A stretch of DNA of 46,626 nt from a virus. The position numbers and the translations under genes are program-made. Shown here piece by piece: positions 16,105 through 25,100 of the stretch; the first letter of the stretch is position 1; every line of letters starts with the position of its first letter. The DNA is taken from positions 1 to 46,626 of the IMG/VR virus record IMGVR_UViG_3300022911_000007, one strand, 5' to 3'. The notes beneath the pieces are model-generated. The model saw nothing but the letters and a program-made list of their open reading frames with translations, had not been told where the DNA came from and did no database searches.

Positions 16105-16132
16105 GTGGGACCAGGCCGAAGCCTGGTCCCAC
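16105..16132 (-). terminator. TTCG hairpin after the capsid gene
   Basis: On the minus strand GTGGGACCAGGC, loop TTCG, GCCTGGTCCCAC forms a perfect 12-bp stem 14 bases after the capsid stop. Flanking GACC and GGTC can extend it past a bulge. There is no T-tract, so partial termination or mRNA 3'-end protection is likely. It would let capsid be made in excess over tail proteins. Confidence 0.7.
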
Positions 16133-16146
16133 GGTCCATGGCTGGA

Positions 16147-17325
16147 TCAGACGAGGCCGGCAGGCAGCGCAGCCGTGGCGTCGAGCGCCGTCCACTTCCC
16201 GCAGTGAGCCTCACCCTTCACCTCGAAGCCGCCTTCGGCGACCATGAAGAAGGCGTCGGTGTCACGGGTCTTGGCGAGCTTCTCGAGGATCAGCGGTTGG
16301 AACACCCGCTGCACGAAGTTGTCGCGCGAGAACGTGAAGGCGTCCTTCTTGCGGACCCACCGGTTGCGGACCAGGCCGACCTCACCGAACTCGGTCATCA
16401 CGACCGTGGCCCGGCGACGGCCACGCTTGGTGTCGTCGATGGTCACGGTCTGCACACGCTCGGCGCCCGACGTGTTGTTGAGGGCGACGAAGTTGGCGGG
16501 CCGGGCCATGATGAACTCGATCGAGCCACCCTTGTCGAAGATGGCTTGCTGCATCACCTCGACCGACTTGACCGTGATGTGCGGATCGGTCGAGTTGACG
16601 TTCGACGTGATGAAGAAGTCGAGCCCGCCGGTCTGGCGCTCCTGGCCGCCGGCGTTCACCTCCTTGTGCTTCACGCCGTACAGTGCGGCCTGCTCCATGT
16701 CGGTGTTGGTGATCTGGGTGTTGTTCACCGTCTGCTTGTTGAGCTCGTTCGGCACGCCGTACTTCTGGATCGACTGCTCGGTACGAGACATCTCGAGCGA
16801 GGCCGTCCAGATCTGCGTGTAGTTCGAGTAGCGGTCACGACCGGTGAAGTTCGCCTTCACGATCGCACCTTCCTCGACGACCGAGCCGAGGCCGACGACC
16901 TCGGCGCCTGCGGCGTGCGTCGCGCCGTTCGTGTTCGTCACGGCGGCCGAACCACGGATCACCGTGGCGACGTCGGCTGCCGTGAAGGCGACGATCTTCA
17001 TCACCTCGGCGTCGATGCGGATCGCATCGCCGACACGGAACTTCACGCCGTCACCAGCGGCGAACGTGATGCCGGTGCCCGTCGTTGCGTCAGCAATCGG
17101 TGCACCGAGCGTGCCACGGGGGAGCGGGACGGACTCCTCCATCCAGTAGAACTCGGTGTTGTCGACGGCCTGCTTGGCGAGGACGGGCATGCCGTCCGCA
17201 CCGATGCCGGACAGCAGCGGCAGATCCTCGGGCGTGAGGATGTAGATGAGCTCGTCGATGGCGATCTTCGTCTCGACTTGCAGGTCGTAGGAGTAGATGG
17301 GAAGGCCGACGATTGCTTGGGCCAT
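16147..17325 (-). CDS. Major capsid protein, SU10-like family
   Basis: The 392-residue protein forms the head shell. The N-terminal arm (LPIYSYDLQVETKIAIDELIYILTP) is followed by a domain with FRVGDAIRI. Then comes the segment typical of the SU10-like (DUF5309) capsid family: DRYSNYTQIWTASLEMSRTE, then IQKYGVPNELNKQT and TDMEQAALYG (about 165-225). The last third (FIMARPANFVALNN to LEKLAKTRDTDAFFMV) fits the HK97-fold core strands. It follows scaffold and a small protein, and a hairpin follows it, as expected for a highly expressed gene. An AAGG-type site precedes the ATG. Confidence 0.85.
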   Translation of the reverse strand: MAQAIVGLPIYSYDLQVETKIAIDELIYILTPEDLPLLSGIGADGMPVLAKQAVDNTEFYWMEESVPLPRGTLGAPIADATTGTGITFAAGDGVKFRVGDAIRIDAEVMKIVAFTAADVATVIRGSAAVTNTNGATHAAGAEVVGLGSVVEEGAIVKANFTGRDRYSNYTQIWTASLEMSRTEQSIQKYGVPNELNKQTVNNTQITNTDMEQAALYGVKHKEVNAGGQERQTGGLDFFITSNVNSTDPHITVKSVEVMQQAIFDKGGSIEFIMARPANFVALNNTSGAERVQTVTIDDTKRGRRRATVVMTEFGEVGLVRNRWVRKKDAFTFSRDNFVQRVFQPLILEKLAKTRDTDAFFMVAEGGFEVKGEAHCGKWTALDATAALPAGLV

Positions 17326-17338
17326 GGGTCCGAACCTT

Positions 17339-17638
17339 TCAGGCAGCTCCGCGCGTGGCGTGGAGGTGGGCGGTGATCTTGTGCTTCTCTGAGTCGAACT
17401 GTCTCTGCCTGATCGGCGTCATGTCCGGGTTCACCAACGGCATCTTGATGCCGTTGGCACGTTCGTCGTACTGGATGGTCCGGTTGTACACCGGGTCCAT
17501 CGACGGCGTCGGACGCCAGTTCTGTGTCCGTGTCATCTCCACTCGTGGAGACACCAGGAGTCCACCACCACCACGGATGCGACAGCCGAGATGCTCGACG
17601 CATCCCGGTGCACACGAACCGAATGGCCTACTCGCCAT
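17339..17638 (-). CDS. Small head-associated protein (unknown)
   Basis: The 99-residue protein overlaps the scaffold gene by 11 bases (ATG 17638) and ends 13 bases before the capsid gene. It has three cysteines close together (CAPGCVEHLGC), a glycine run, and a C-terminal part rich in Tyr, Arg and Pro (DPVYNRTIQYDERANGIKMP). Its place between scaffold and capsid suggests a head decoration or assembly role. I recognise no family. The frame continues upstream, but that part shadows the scaffold gene. Confidence 0.65.
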   Translation of the reverse strand: MASRPFGSCAPGCVEHLGCRIRGGGGLLVSPRVEMTRTQNWRPTPSMDPVYNRTIQYDERANGIKMPLVNPDMTPIRQRQFDSEKHKITAHLHATRGAA

Positions 17639-18152
17639 GACCGGCTTCCCGTTGCTGACGCTGCCAGTCCGCCTTGTCGAAGATGGCGCGCTGGTCGCCA
17701 CCTGCAGCTGCGGAGATGAGTGTGTCGACGGCCTTGAGTCGGGCTTGGTCGACACGCATGCCGTTCTTGATGTCGGTGTGGAAGTTCCCCAACGCCATGT
17801 CGAGCGGATGCTGCGTCTCGGGTGCCGTCGCTGCAGCGGCTGCGCCGCCACGGAGGGCATCCCGGTTCTTGGCCAGCTCGAGATCCTCTGCCGGCGTCTC
17901 GTCCTCGGTCTTGGGTTGCTCGGCGTACAGCCCGAGCTCCGTCGCTTCGGCCTTCAACGCTTCCAGATCGTCGCCGTCCCAGTTCTTGAACAGCAGCTTG
18001 CCGACACCCTTGCTGGTGTCGATGGCCGCCTTCGTGAACAGCAGCTCCTTGCGGAGCTCGGCGTTCTCCTTCATCGTCTGACGTCCAGCTTCGGCGGCTG
18101 CACGCAGGGATTCGGGAGTCTCGCGCTCGTCAATGGTCTCGGTGTTGGACAT
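17628..18152 (-). CDS. Scaffolding protein (putative)
   Basis: The 174-residue, acidic, helix-rich protein (MSNTETIDERETPESLRAAA, AELRKELLFTKAAIDTSKGV) ends in a basic, Gln/Arg-rich tail (KADWQRQQREAGHGE). Acidic coiled N-terminus, a disordered Ala/Thr linker, and a small basic C-terminus just before the capsid gene are the hallmarks of capsid scaffolds. ATG 18152 is preceded by CACACAGGAGACC, one of the strongest binding sites in the window, which fits high expression. Confidence 0.7.
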   Translation of the reverse strand: MSNTETIDERETPESLRAAAEAGRQTMKENAELRKELLFTKAAIDTSKGVGKLLFKNWDGDDLEALKAEATELGLYAEQPKTEDETPAEDLELAKNRDALRGGAAAAATAPETQHPLDMALGNFHTDIKNGMRVDQARLKAVDTLISAAAGGDQRAIFDKADWQRQQREAGHGE

Positions 18153-18298
18153 GGTGGTCTCCTGTGTGGGTGTCGTATCGCCTGACTACTCGCAGCGCGC
18201 GGCGGGACACTGCGGACTTCGGCGGCCGAACTCAGCTCACACCTCGGGGCCAGATCACCAGCTCACCCGTGAGCGCATTGTGGCACACCGGCCCTGGG
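18153..18298 (-). promoter_or_regulatory. 146-base gap upstream of scaffold and capsid genes
   Basis: This is the largest gap in the structural block. It holds a ribosome binding site for the scaffold gene (18170-18156) and a weak stem CGCAG/CTGCG; a TTCGGC/GCCGAA palindrome overlaps itself. A CACAAT hexamer near 18270 could be a -10 element, but no good -35 is seen. A dedicated promoter for scaffold and capsid is plausible by position only. Confidence 0.3.
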
Positions 18299-19441
18299 TC
18301 AGCGCGAACCAACTCCGGTCAGACCTTCATTGGTCACCAGGCCGCCACCGAACGACGAGCGTTCGTTGGCCTGGCGCTCGAGCACACGGCGTTCGAGGGC
18401 GCGCTGTGCGTCGGCGTTGCCGAACGAGGTGGCCTCGATGCCGGTCTGCTGGTTGAGGTCGTCGACTTCGGTGATGCCTTCGGTCAAGACGTTGCCGAGC
18501 CCGGCGACCGTGGTCAGATCCTGGGTGATCCCGGCCTCGGTCTTGGGCAGCTGGGCGAGGCGTTCGGCGGTGACCTGGTCGATGTTGACGCCGAGCTGCT
18601 TGCCCATCCCGGCCGTGTAGCCGGCCATCGACTTCTGGTTGAGGTCGGCCATCGTCTTGGTCGGGTCGAGGAAGAACGCTGCGAGCGCGCCGTCGCCGGC
18701 GCCGACACCGTAGAACTGCTCGAACGCCTCACGGATCTGCGGGCTGACGGTGGCCACCCGTTCGTAGGCGGTGCCGACACGCTCGGCGATCTCGGATGCC
18801 GAGGTGGCGTTGTCGCCGCCGTAGTCGTCCATCAGCGACTGCAGGTACAACGGGTCCGAGTACATCGACGGGGGCAGCCCGGCGTGGCGGAAGCTGGCAC
18901 CGACAGCGTTCTCGAAGTCCCGCACGTTCTTGGGTGTCGGCACATACGGCGAACCCTGGGCGCGCATGGTGGCGATGATCGGGTACCGGGACTTGAACTC
19001 CTGGGTCTGCTCGATCGCCATGCCGAGACCGCTGGCCGTGGTGTTGCCGTTGGCGATCTGGTCCCACAGCCAGCCGCCCGGCTTGCCGCTGGCGTCGACG
19101 GACCACAGGTTGGACAGCCCCATCTCATCGAGGGTGGTGGTGACGAGATCGAACATGCTGGTGTCCGGCTTCGCAGCGGCGGGCGTCGTCGTCACGGGCG
19201 CGACACCCGTGGTGTTCGGCGAGTTGTCCACCGATCCCGCTGGTTGGAACGGCGTCACCACCCCGAGCGGATCGACCCAGTTGGCGAAGTTCGGATCGCC
19301 GGCCTTCTGTGCTGCACGAGCAGCCTGATTGAAGCCGAGCGGATCGTTCGGGTCCACCCATGCGGCGTACTGCGGGTCACCGGACGCCTGCGCATAGCGG
19401 GCGATCTCGTTCCAGCCGAGCGGATCGTTCGGTGTGGCCAT
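18299..19441 (-). CDS. Internal virion protein (putative)
   Basis: The 380-residue protein opens with two copies of a roughly 27-residue unit (NDPLGWNEIARYAQASGDPQ..AAWVDP and NDPLGFNQAARAAQKAGDPN..ANWVDP, about residues 4-58). A Pro/Thr/Ala linker and a helical body (100-370) follow. The body includes QFYGVGAGDGALAAFFLDPT and a basic, Gln-rich end. It belongs to a set of four genes encoding large helical proteins between portal and scaffold. These most likely form the ejected internal core of a podovirus. The stop of the upstream gene overlaps its ATG. The function is inferred from context. Confidence 0.55.
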   Translation of the reverse strand: MATPNDPLGWNEIARYAQASGDPQYAAWVDPNDPLGFNQAARAAQKAGDPNFANWVDPLGVVTPFQPAGSVDNSPNTTGVAPVTTTPAAAKPDTSMFDLVTTTLDEMGLSNLWSVDASGKPGGWLWDQIANGNTTASGLGMAIEQTQEFKSRYPIIATMRAQGSPYVPTPKNVRDFENAVGASFRHAGLPPSMYSDPLYLQSLMDDYGGDNATSASEIAERVGTAYERVATVSPQIREAFEQFYGVGAGDGALAAFFLDPTKTMADLNQKSMAGYTAGMGKQLGVNIDQVTAERLAQLPKTEAGITQDLTTVAGLGNVLTEGITEVDDLNQQTGIEATSFGNADAQRALERRVLERQANERSSFGGGLVTNEGLTGVGSR

Positions 19442-20547
19442 CAGCCGCTCCCCTCGAAGACGCTGCGCAACAGCCCAGCGATGTCGGCACTCAGGTCACG
19501 CGCCTTGGTGGTGTCCTTGAAGCGTTCGTCTTGGCGGGCACGCTGGCGCAGCTCGGTCTGTGTGGCGGCGCGCACCGCACCCTTGTCGTCGGCCACCTGC
19601 ATCATGCTCAGCCACTTCGGGTCCATCAGGTCGACGTCGTTGGCGTTCATCTCGAGCTCGTCGGCGATGGCGTCGCGCGACGGCATCAGGAAGTCACGCA
19701 CCGAGATGCCGCTGTCGATCGCCGGACCGGCCCACGAGTAGCTGGTCTTGGCGTTGTCCCGCAGGATCTGGCGCACGGTGTCCATGTCGAGCTCGCCCGA
19801 GGCGATGCGCTGCGCGTAGTGGCGGGCGGTCTCGTCGGAGAGGCCGAGCAGGTTGTCGTTGGCGAGCGCCTTCATGGCGTCGACGTCCTTGGTCAGCGAG
19901 CCGGCCTTCAACCGGTCCCAGCCACCTTCGCCGCCGACAGCACCGACGATGTAGTTGGTCAGGCGGTCCTGCGCCCAGTCGTTGCGGACCACGGTGGTCG
20001 CCAGCGCGGTGATGGCCCCGTCATCGAACTGGATGCCGAACGACTCCGACATGTTCTTGATCGTGGCCTTCATGTTCTCGATGTCGATGAGCTCCTGCTC
20101 CTCCTTGGAGCGCCCACCACCGCCACCTCCGCCACGGCCCCGCCCGCCACCGTCGTCCTCCGGGTCGTCGAACGGGTTGACGAAGTCGTTCATGAACAGG
20201 AAGGCGTTGAGCTCCTCACCGTCGGAGTTGCGGTACGTCCAGACCTTGTCCTTGATGATCTTCTGGTACTCGGGGTTGGCGAGCAGCCACGGCCCGACGT
20301 TGTAGAGCACGTCGTCGGACTTCCAGAAGTTGTCGTACTCGGTGGCCGCAGCCTGCGTGTTGGAGAGCAGACCGGGGCGTGACGTGCGGTAGTCCCGCTC
20401 GGCCTGGTCGGCGGTCAGCCCGGCACGGGTCTGCTGCCACGGCGTGCGTCCCTGCGGGTCGCTGCGATCGGCTGCAGCGTTCGGCATCACCGGCGCGCGA
20501 GGCGTCGGTGTCGGGCGGGGGACCGGTTCTTTCGGACGAGGTGCCAT
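19441..20547 (-). CDS. Internal virion protein (putative)
   Basis: The 368-residue protein starts at ATG 20547 after TAGGAGCACCC; an upstream in-frame start lacks such a site. The N-terminus is proline-rich (MAPRPKEPVPRPTPTPRAP). A helical domain (50-130) is followed by a Gly/Arg run and a long helical C-terminal half (150-368). The latter includes NDWAQDRLTNYIVGAVGGEG and ASGELDMDTVRQILRDNAKT. The opening MAPRP is shared with the next gene upstream, hinting at a common packaging signal. It probably forms part of the internal core; no family is recognised. Confidence 0.55.
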   Translation of the reverse strand: MAPRPKEPVPRPTPTPRAPVMPNAAADRSDPQGRTPWQQTRAGLTADQAERDYRTSRPGLLSNTQAAATEYDNFWKSDDVLYNVGPWLLANPEYQKIIKDKVWTYRNSDGEELNAFLFMNDFVNPFDDPEDDGGGRGRGGGGGGGRSKEEQELIDIENMKATIKNMSESFGIQFDDGAITALATTVVRNDWAQDRLTNYIVGAVGGEGGWDRLKAGSLTKDVDAMKALANDNLLGLSDETARHYAQRIASGELDMDTVRQILRDNAKTSYSWAGPAIDSGISVRDFLMPSRDAIADELEMNANDVDLMDPKWLSMMQVADDKGAVRAATQTELRQRARQDERFKDTTKARDLSADIAGLLRSVFEGSG

Positions 20548-20555
20548 GGGTGCTC

Positions 20556-22106
20556 CTAGTAGCTGCTGTCGGCCCACTCGGCGGGCAGTGAGTGCTTGAC
20601 GAAGTTCTCGTCGGTGGCGCCGCGCCGCTTGTTGATCGCAGCGAACACACCTCGAGCGTTCTCGGTGGCCATCTCACCGGAGAGCTCATCCTTGACGGCG
20701 CGCTCGAACTCGTCGCCGCTGAAGCCTGACGCTGCCGTCTCCTGGTTCAGCCACGGGGTTTCGTCGAGACCGATGACGTCCTCGGCGCGCTCCTTGCGCA
20801 GCGTGAGCATCGCCTGACTCACCGTGTGGAACTCCTCGGGGGTGAGCTCGCGCCCGAGCAGGGAGACGGCGAGCTCGTTGGCCTTGGTGAACGCCTCGGT
20901 CATCTGGAACTTGCCGAACTTGTCGTCGGCGGTCTGCTTGTCGAGGCGGGCCATCTCGCCCTGCAGCAGCTGGTCGACGGGCACGCCACGCTTCACCGAC
21001 TCGGTCAGCACCTTCTCCCAGGCAGCGACCGTCTGCTCGTCGTAGGCGGCACCGAGCGTCGGCTTGCCCTTGCTCAGGTCGTAGAACCCGCCGCGCAGCA
21101 TCTGGTTCTGCAGGATCTCGACGTCATCCTCGTCGAGATCCCACAGGTAGTCACGGGCGGCGGACGGCTTCAGTGTCTGGTACGAGGCGCGCGCCGCTGC
21201 AGCCGGGTTGGCCTGGTCGTGCCACTCCTCGGTCGGCCCGGCCATGACCACACCCGGTACGGCGTCACCCTCACCCTCGGCGTGGATCAACGTGTTGATG
21301 TCGGCCGCACCGATCTTCACGTCGGAGAGCCACTGCTTATCGACCGGGATGGCGACCGTGACGCCCTGCTCCTGCAGCGTCGGCATGTAGTCGTTCCAGC
21401 TGCCCTCGACCGATGCCGGCTGCTCGGTGATCTCACCGGTCACCGGGTCGACGACCTGCACCATCGGTGCGTCCTCGACTGCCTGGCCGCCGAGCTCGAA
21501 CTCACGCCCGGGCGAGACACCGGCCTTGCCGGGATCGAAGCCCTGGACGTTGCCCAGGGTCTGGTTGAGCACGTCGACACTGGTGCCTTCGGGGATCACA
21601 CCGGAGTCGGAGACCTCCGAGATGATGGCGTCCTGCAGGGTGGCCAGCATCTTGGCCGCCTCCTGGCGCTGCGTCTCGGTGGCCGTGTCGGCAACGGACA
21701 GCTGCTGCGCGTAGGGGCGCAGGTCGAGACCTCGAGCGACGTCGACGGTCAACATGTCGGCCGGGATCGTGTCGACGATCAGCTGCGCCAGCTTGTCGGC
21801 GGCGCGCTCCGCCTCACCGGAGACGTCGTCCATGCGCCGCCCGATCGGGCTGTTCGATCGCTTCGGCAGGAGACGGTCACGGATGCGGGTGCGCATCTCG
21901 TTCGGGCCGATGATCGGAGACTCGGTCTTGAACGCTGACGGGTCGAACTTGACCGGCAGCGAGGCCGTCTCGGGCGCATCAGGGTTCGGCACCGGATCGC
22001 TGGTGGCCCGGTCGGCGTAGTTGCCACCGGACGGCTGGCCCGGCTCGTCGCCCGGCTGGTAGATCCCGCCGCCGCCGTAGGTGGTGTCTGTCGGTCGTGG
22101 TGCCAT
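20556..22106 (-). CDS. Internal virion protein (putative)
   Basis: The 516-residue protein runs from ATG 22106, 4 bases after the giant gene. The first 60 residues are low-complexity Gly/Pro. A helical part (75-190) precedes a beta-rich middle (200-310, PMVQVVDPVTGEITEQPASV) and a long helical end. That end includes DYLWDLDEDDVEILQNQMLRG and YDEQTVAAWEKVLTESVKRG. The second block resembles segments in structural proteins of other actinobacteriophages, though I cannot name the family. It is probably ejected with the DNA or part of the core. Confidence 0.55.
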   Translation of the reverse strand: MAPRPTDTTYGGGGIYQPGDEPGQPSGGNYADRATSDPVPNPDAPETASLPVKFDPSAFKTESPIIGPNEMRTRIRDRLLPKRSNSPIGRRMDDVSGEAERAADKLAQLIVDTIPADMLTVDVARGLDLRPYAQQLSVADTATETQRQEAAKMLATLQDAIISEVSDSGVIPEGTSVDVLNQTLGNVQGFDPGKAGVSPGREFELGGQAVEDAPMVQVVDPVTGEITEQPASVEGSWNDYMPTLQEQGVTVAIPVDKQWLSDVKIGAADINTLIHAEGEGDAVPGVVMAGPTEEWHDQANPAAAARASYQTLKPSAARDYLWDLDEDDVEILQNQMLRGGFYDLSKGKPTLGAAYDEQTVAAWEKVLTESVKRGVPVDQLLQGEMARLDKQTADDKFGKFQMTEAFTKANELAVSLLGRELTPEEFHTVSQAMLTLRKERAEDVIGLDETPWLNQETAASGFSGDEFERAVKDELSGEMATENARGVFAAINKRRGATDENFVKHSLPAEWADSSY

Positions 22107-22110
22107 GGGT

Positions 22111-25100
22111 CTATTCCAATCCAGCCTCGGGTCGGATGACCGACAGCCAGAAGCCTTGCACTGCCGGATTCGTTGCGACGTACTTCTCGGCCCACGTCTC
22201 GAACGCCGTCTTGGCGTCCTCCTTGTACTGGGTCGCCTCCTTGGTGTTGTCGTTGGCCAACGCCTGGATTGCCAGGCGGAACGAGTCGAACTCGGTGAGC
22301 AGCTTGCGCATCGCCGGCATGTGCGCCGGCTGCGGCGCGAGCGGGTCAGCGACAGCGATGCGCATCTGATCGAGCACCCGTGCTCTGGTCTTGCGCCCGT
22401 CGCCGAACTCGAGCTGCTCACGGAAGATCGGGTTGTTCGCCTTGTACATGTCGGACCACTGCGACCACGCAGCGTTGGCATCACGGACACCCTGTTCGTC
22501 GCCGCGCTCACGGGCCACGTCGACGAAGTTGAGGTAGTCGTCACGCTGCAGGAAGTAGAGACCGGACGCCTGCTTGAACTTGAGCGCCTCCAAGAACTCG
22601 AGCGGGGTGCGCTTCTGGCGCAGGCCGATGGCGTACTGCTGGTCCTGCACGTAGGCGACCCGTTGTCCCGCTGTGTCCTGTGGGAGCAGCCACGGTCCGG
22701 CGTCGGGGAACTCCTCCATGAAGTCCCGGTTGTCCTCGTAGAACCCGAGCGCTTCCTCGGTCGGCGGTACCGGCGCGCCCGACTTCGACTCGGACTGCGA
22801 CACGGTCAGCGCGACCGGGTTGATGATGTCGTTGAGCCCGTGGTTCGGGTAGATCTGCAGGTAGCGGGCGGTGCCGTCCTCGATGCCGAACTCTTGGATC
22901 ATCTGGTGATACGTGTCCTTGAACAGCGAGGTCGGATCGATCCCGCCGATGGCGAAGAACGGCTGCTCCTTGTCCTGCACCGCCGAGGGTGAGCCGGGCG
23001 TGAAGAACTGCAGCAGCGACTGGGCCATGGCGATGACCCGGGACTGGTTGCGTGTCCGGTCGAGGTACTCGTCGATCTGGCCCTGACTGGCGTCGTCGGG
23101 CAGGCCCATGTCGTAGGCGTCCTGCAACGCCATCGAGGTCATCATCGAGCTGGCCATGCGCGCCGACTCGTGGGAGAACATCGTCTCCATCGTGTTGACG
23201 AGGAACGACGGGACGAGGTGACGCCATGCTGCACGGCTCGCTGCGAGATCGCCGGACACGGCGCGCTCGAGCGGGGCCAGCTCTTGGAAGCCGTGGGTCA
23301 TGACGTCGAGACCGATCGTCACGGTCGGTGAGAACGACGGTGCACCGAAGTTGCCGTTGATACCGGGCAGCATCTGGTCGAGCGGGGTCTGGAACATCAC
23401 GTCCAGTGCCGGGTCGGGCACGCCGGGCACCCACTTGAGCAGGTCGGCGAAGACCTGCCCGCCCGGGTAGACGAACCACTGCTTGCCGGATTCGTCGGTG
23501 CGCACGACACCGGCGCCCTTCAACCCTTGGATGACGAGCTGGCCCTTGCGGATGGCGGTCGGGTCCAACAGGATCGTGCGCGCCCAGCGCTTGAGGAAGT
23601 TCTCCTCGGCGTACCAGAAGGGCAGCAGCGGCTTGACGATCTGCGCCCACTGGGAGCGGAGCTCGTGGGAGTCGATGAACGGCAGCATGTCCTCGATGCC
23701 AGCCACGGCGGCGTAGTCGCCGGCTTCCTTCTCGATCGAGGCCAGGTTCTTGTGCAGGGCGATGGCGTTGTACCAGTCGTCATCGGTCATCAGCTTGAGC
23801 AGCGGGTCCGCTTCGATCGCTGCGTGGTTGACGCGCTGCACCATCTCGACGGAGCGCATCGACTCGGGGTCGAGCCGGGCCCGGAGCATGCCGATGAAGT
23901 CCTGTGCGGTGGTGCCGGGAGCGATGACGTTGCCGAACGACGCCGGATCGTGGGCCAGCATGCTGCGCGCCGTCTGACCGTTGAGCTGCGCCTTCTTCCA
24001 TGCCTCGCCGCCACGCTTCAACGTCTTCTCCTGGCGGGCGACACGGCGCTGCAGCTGGGTGGCCATGGCGGTCACCTCGTCAGGGGTGTGACCGTTAAGC
24101 CAGGCGGCGGTCTGCGTGTTCGTCCAGCGCGCGGCGGTCTCCTCACCGTGGGCGACGGCCATGTTGCGGGTGTTCTGCAGCAGCTCGAGCAGCTCGGACG
24201 AGGGCAACTGGTCCGATCCGACGAACAGCCGGCCAACGGTGGCGTCGACGGCATTGATGGCGTTCTGATCGACACGCCACCAGTTCTGTGCCTTGGCGAA
24301 CTGGTACCGCTCGTGGAAGAAGTGCATCGCCATCGGCTTGCGGACGACGGCTTCGAGGGTCGGGCCGATGACACGGTCGAATCCGTAGCGGGTGAAGCGC
24401 TTCCAGAACCCGTCCTTGGGTGCCTCGTTGCGCAACTCACGGATGGCGAACGAGTCGAGCGGACCGTCGACCTTGTTGAGGTCACGGTGGCTGGACCGGA
24501 AGCGGCGGATCGTGTCGGACGACGGGACGAGATCGCCGGCGTTGAACGACATCGCCTCCTTGCCGATGTAGGTGGTCATGCCGAGCGCCTCATCGGAGAC
24601 GTCTTCGACCATCGGGCCGAGCACCGCCCACATCGGCTGGGTCTCCTTGCCCTGGTTGACCCACTCGTTGCGGAAGAACTGCGGGTCGGTGACCTGGACA
24701 CGCTTGTCCTCGGGGGTCAGGAAGACCCGATTGTCGACGTACCGCTCGGTCGGCTCGACCGGGACGTAGGCGTCGCGCTTGGCGTTGGCGACGCGCAGCG
24801 GCGACTCCACCCGATCCGGGTGTCCCTTGACCGGCCGGGTGCGGGGAACCTGCACCGACTTGACGCCGTGGCCCCACTCGTAGCGCATGTAGGACACCAT
24901 CCGCTCTGCCCAGTCCTGTGCGTCGTCGATCTCCTTGGAGGTCTTGGGCACCGGACGCAGGTTCATCTGATCGGCCTGGTCCTTGCCGAGCGTCCATGAC
25001 GTCGGGCGGGTGTCGAAGCGGTCGAGCGGCTTGAGCAGCCCGGTGTTCGGGTTCTCGATGATCGACCAGGGCACGACCATCTCGACGGTGTCGATGGCGC

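Noticed and set aside
16093-17376. A 427-codon plus-strand frame
   Set aside because: It mirrors the well-supported capsid gene and lacks a start site and sensible composition.
18164-19741. A 525-codon plus-strand frame
   Set aside because: Shadow of the internal protein genes on the minus strand.
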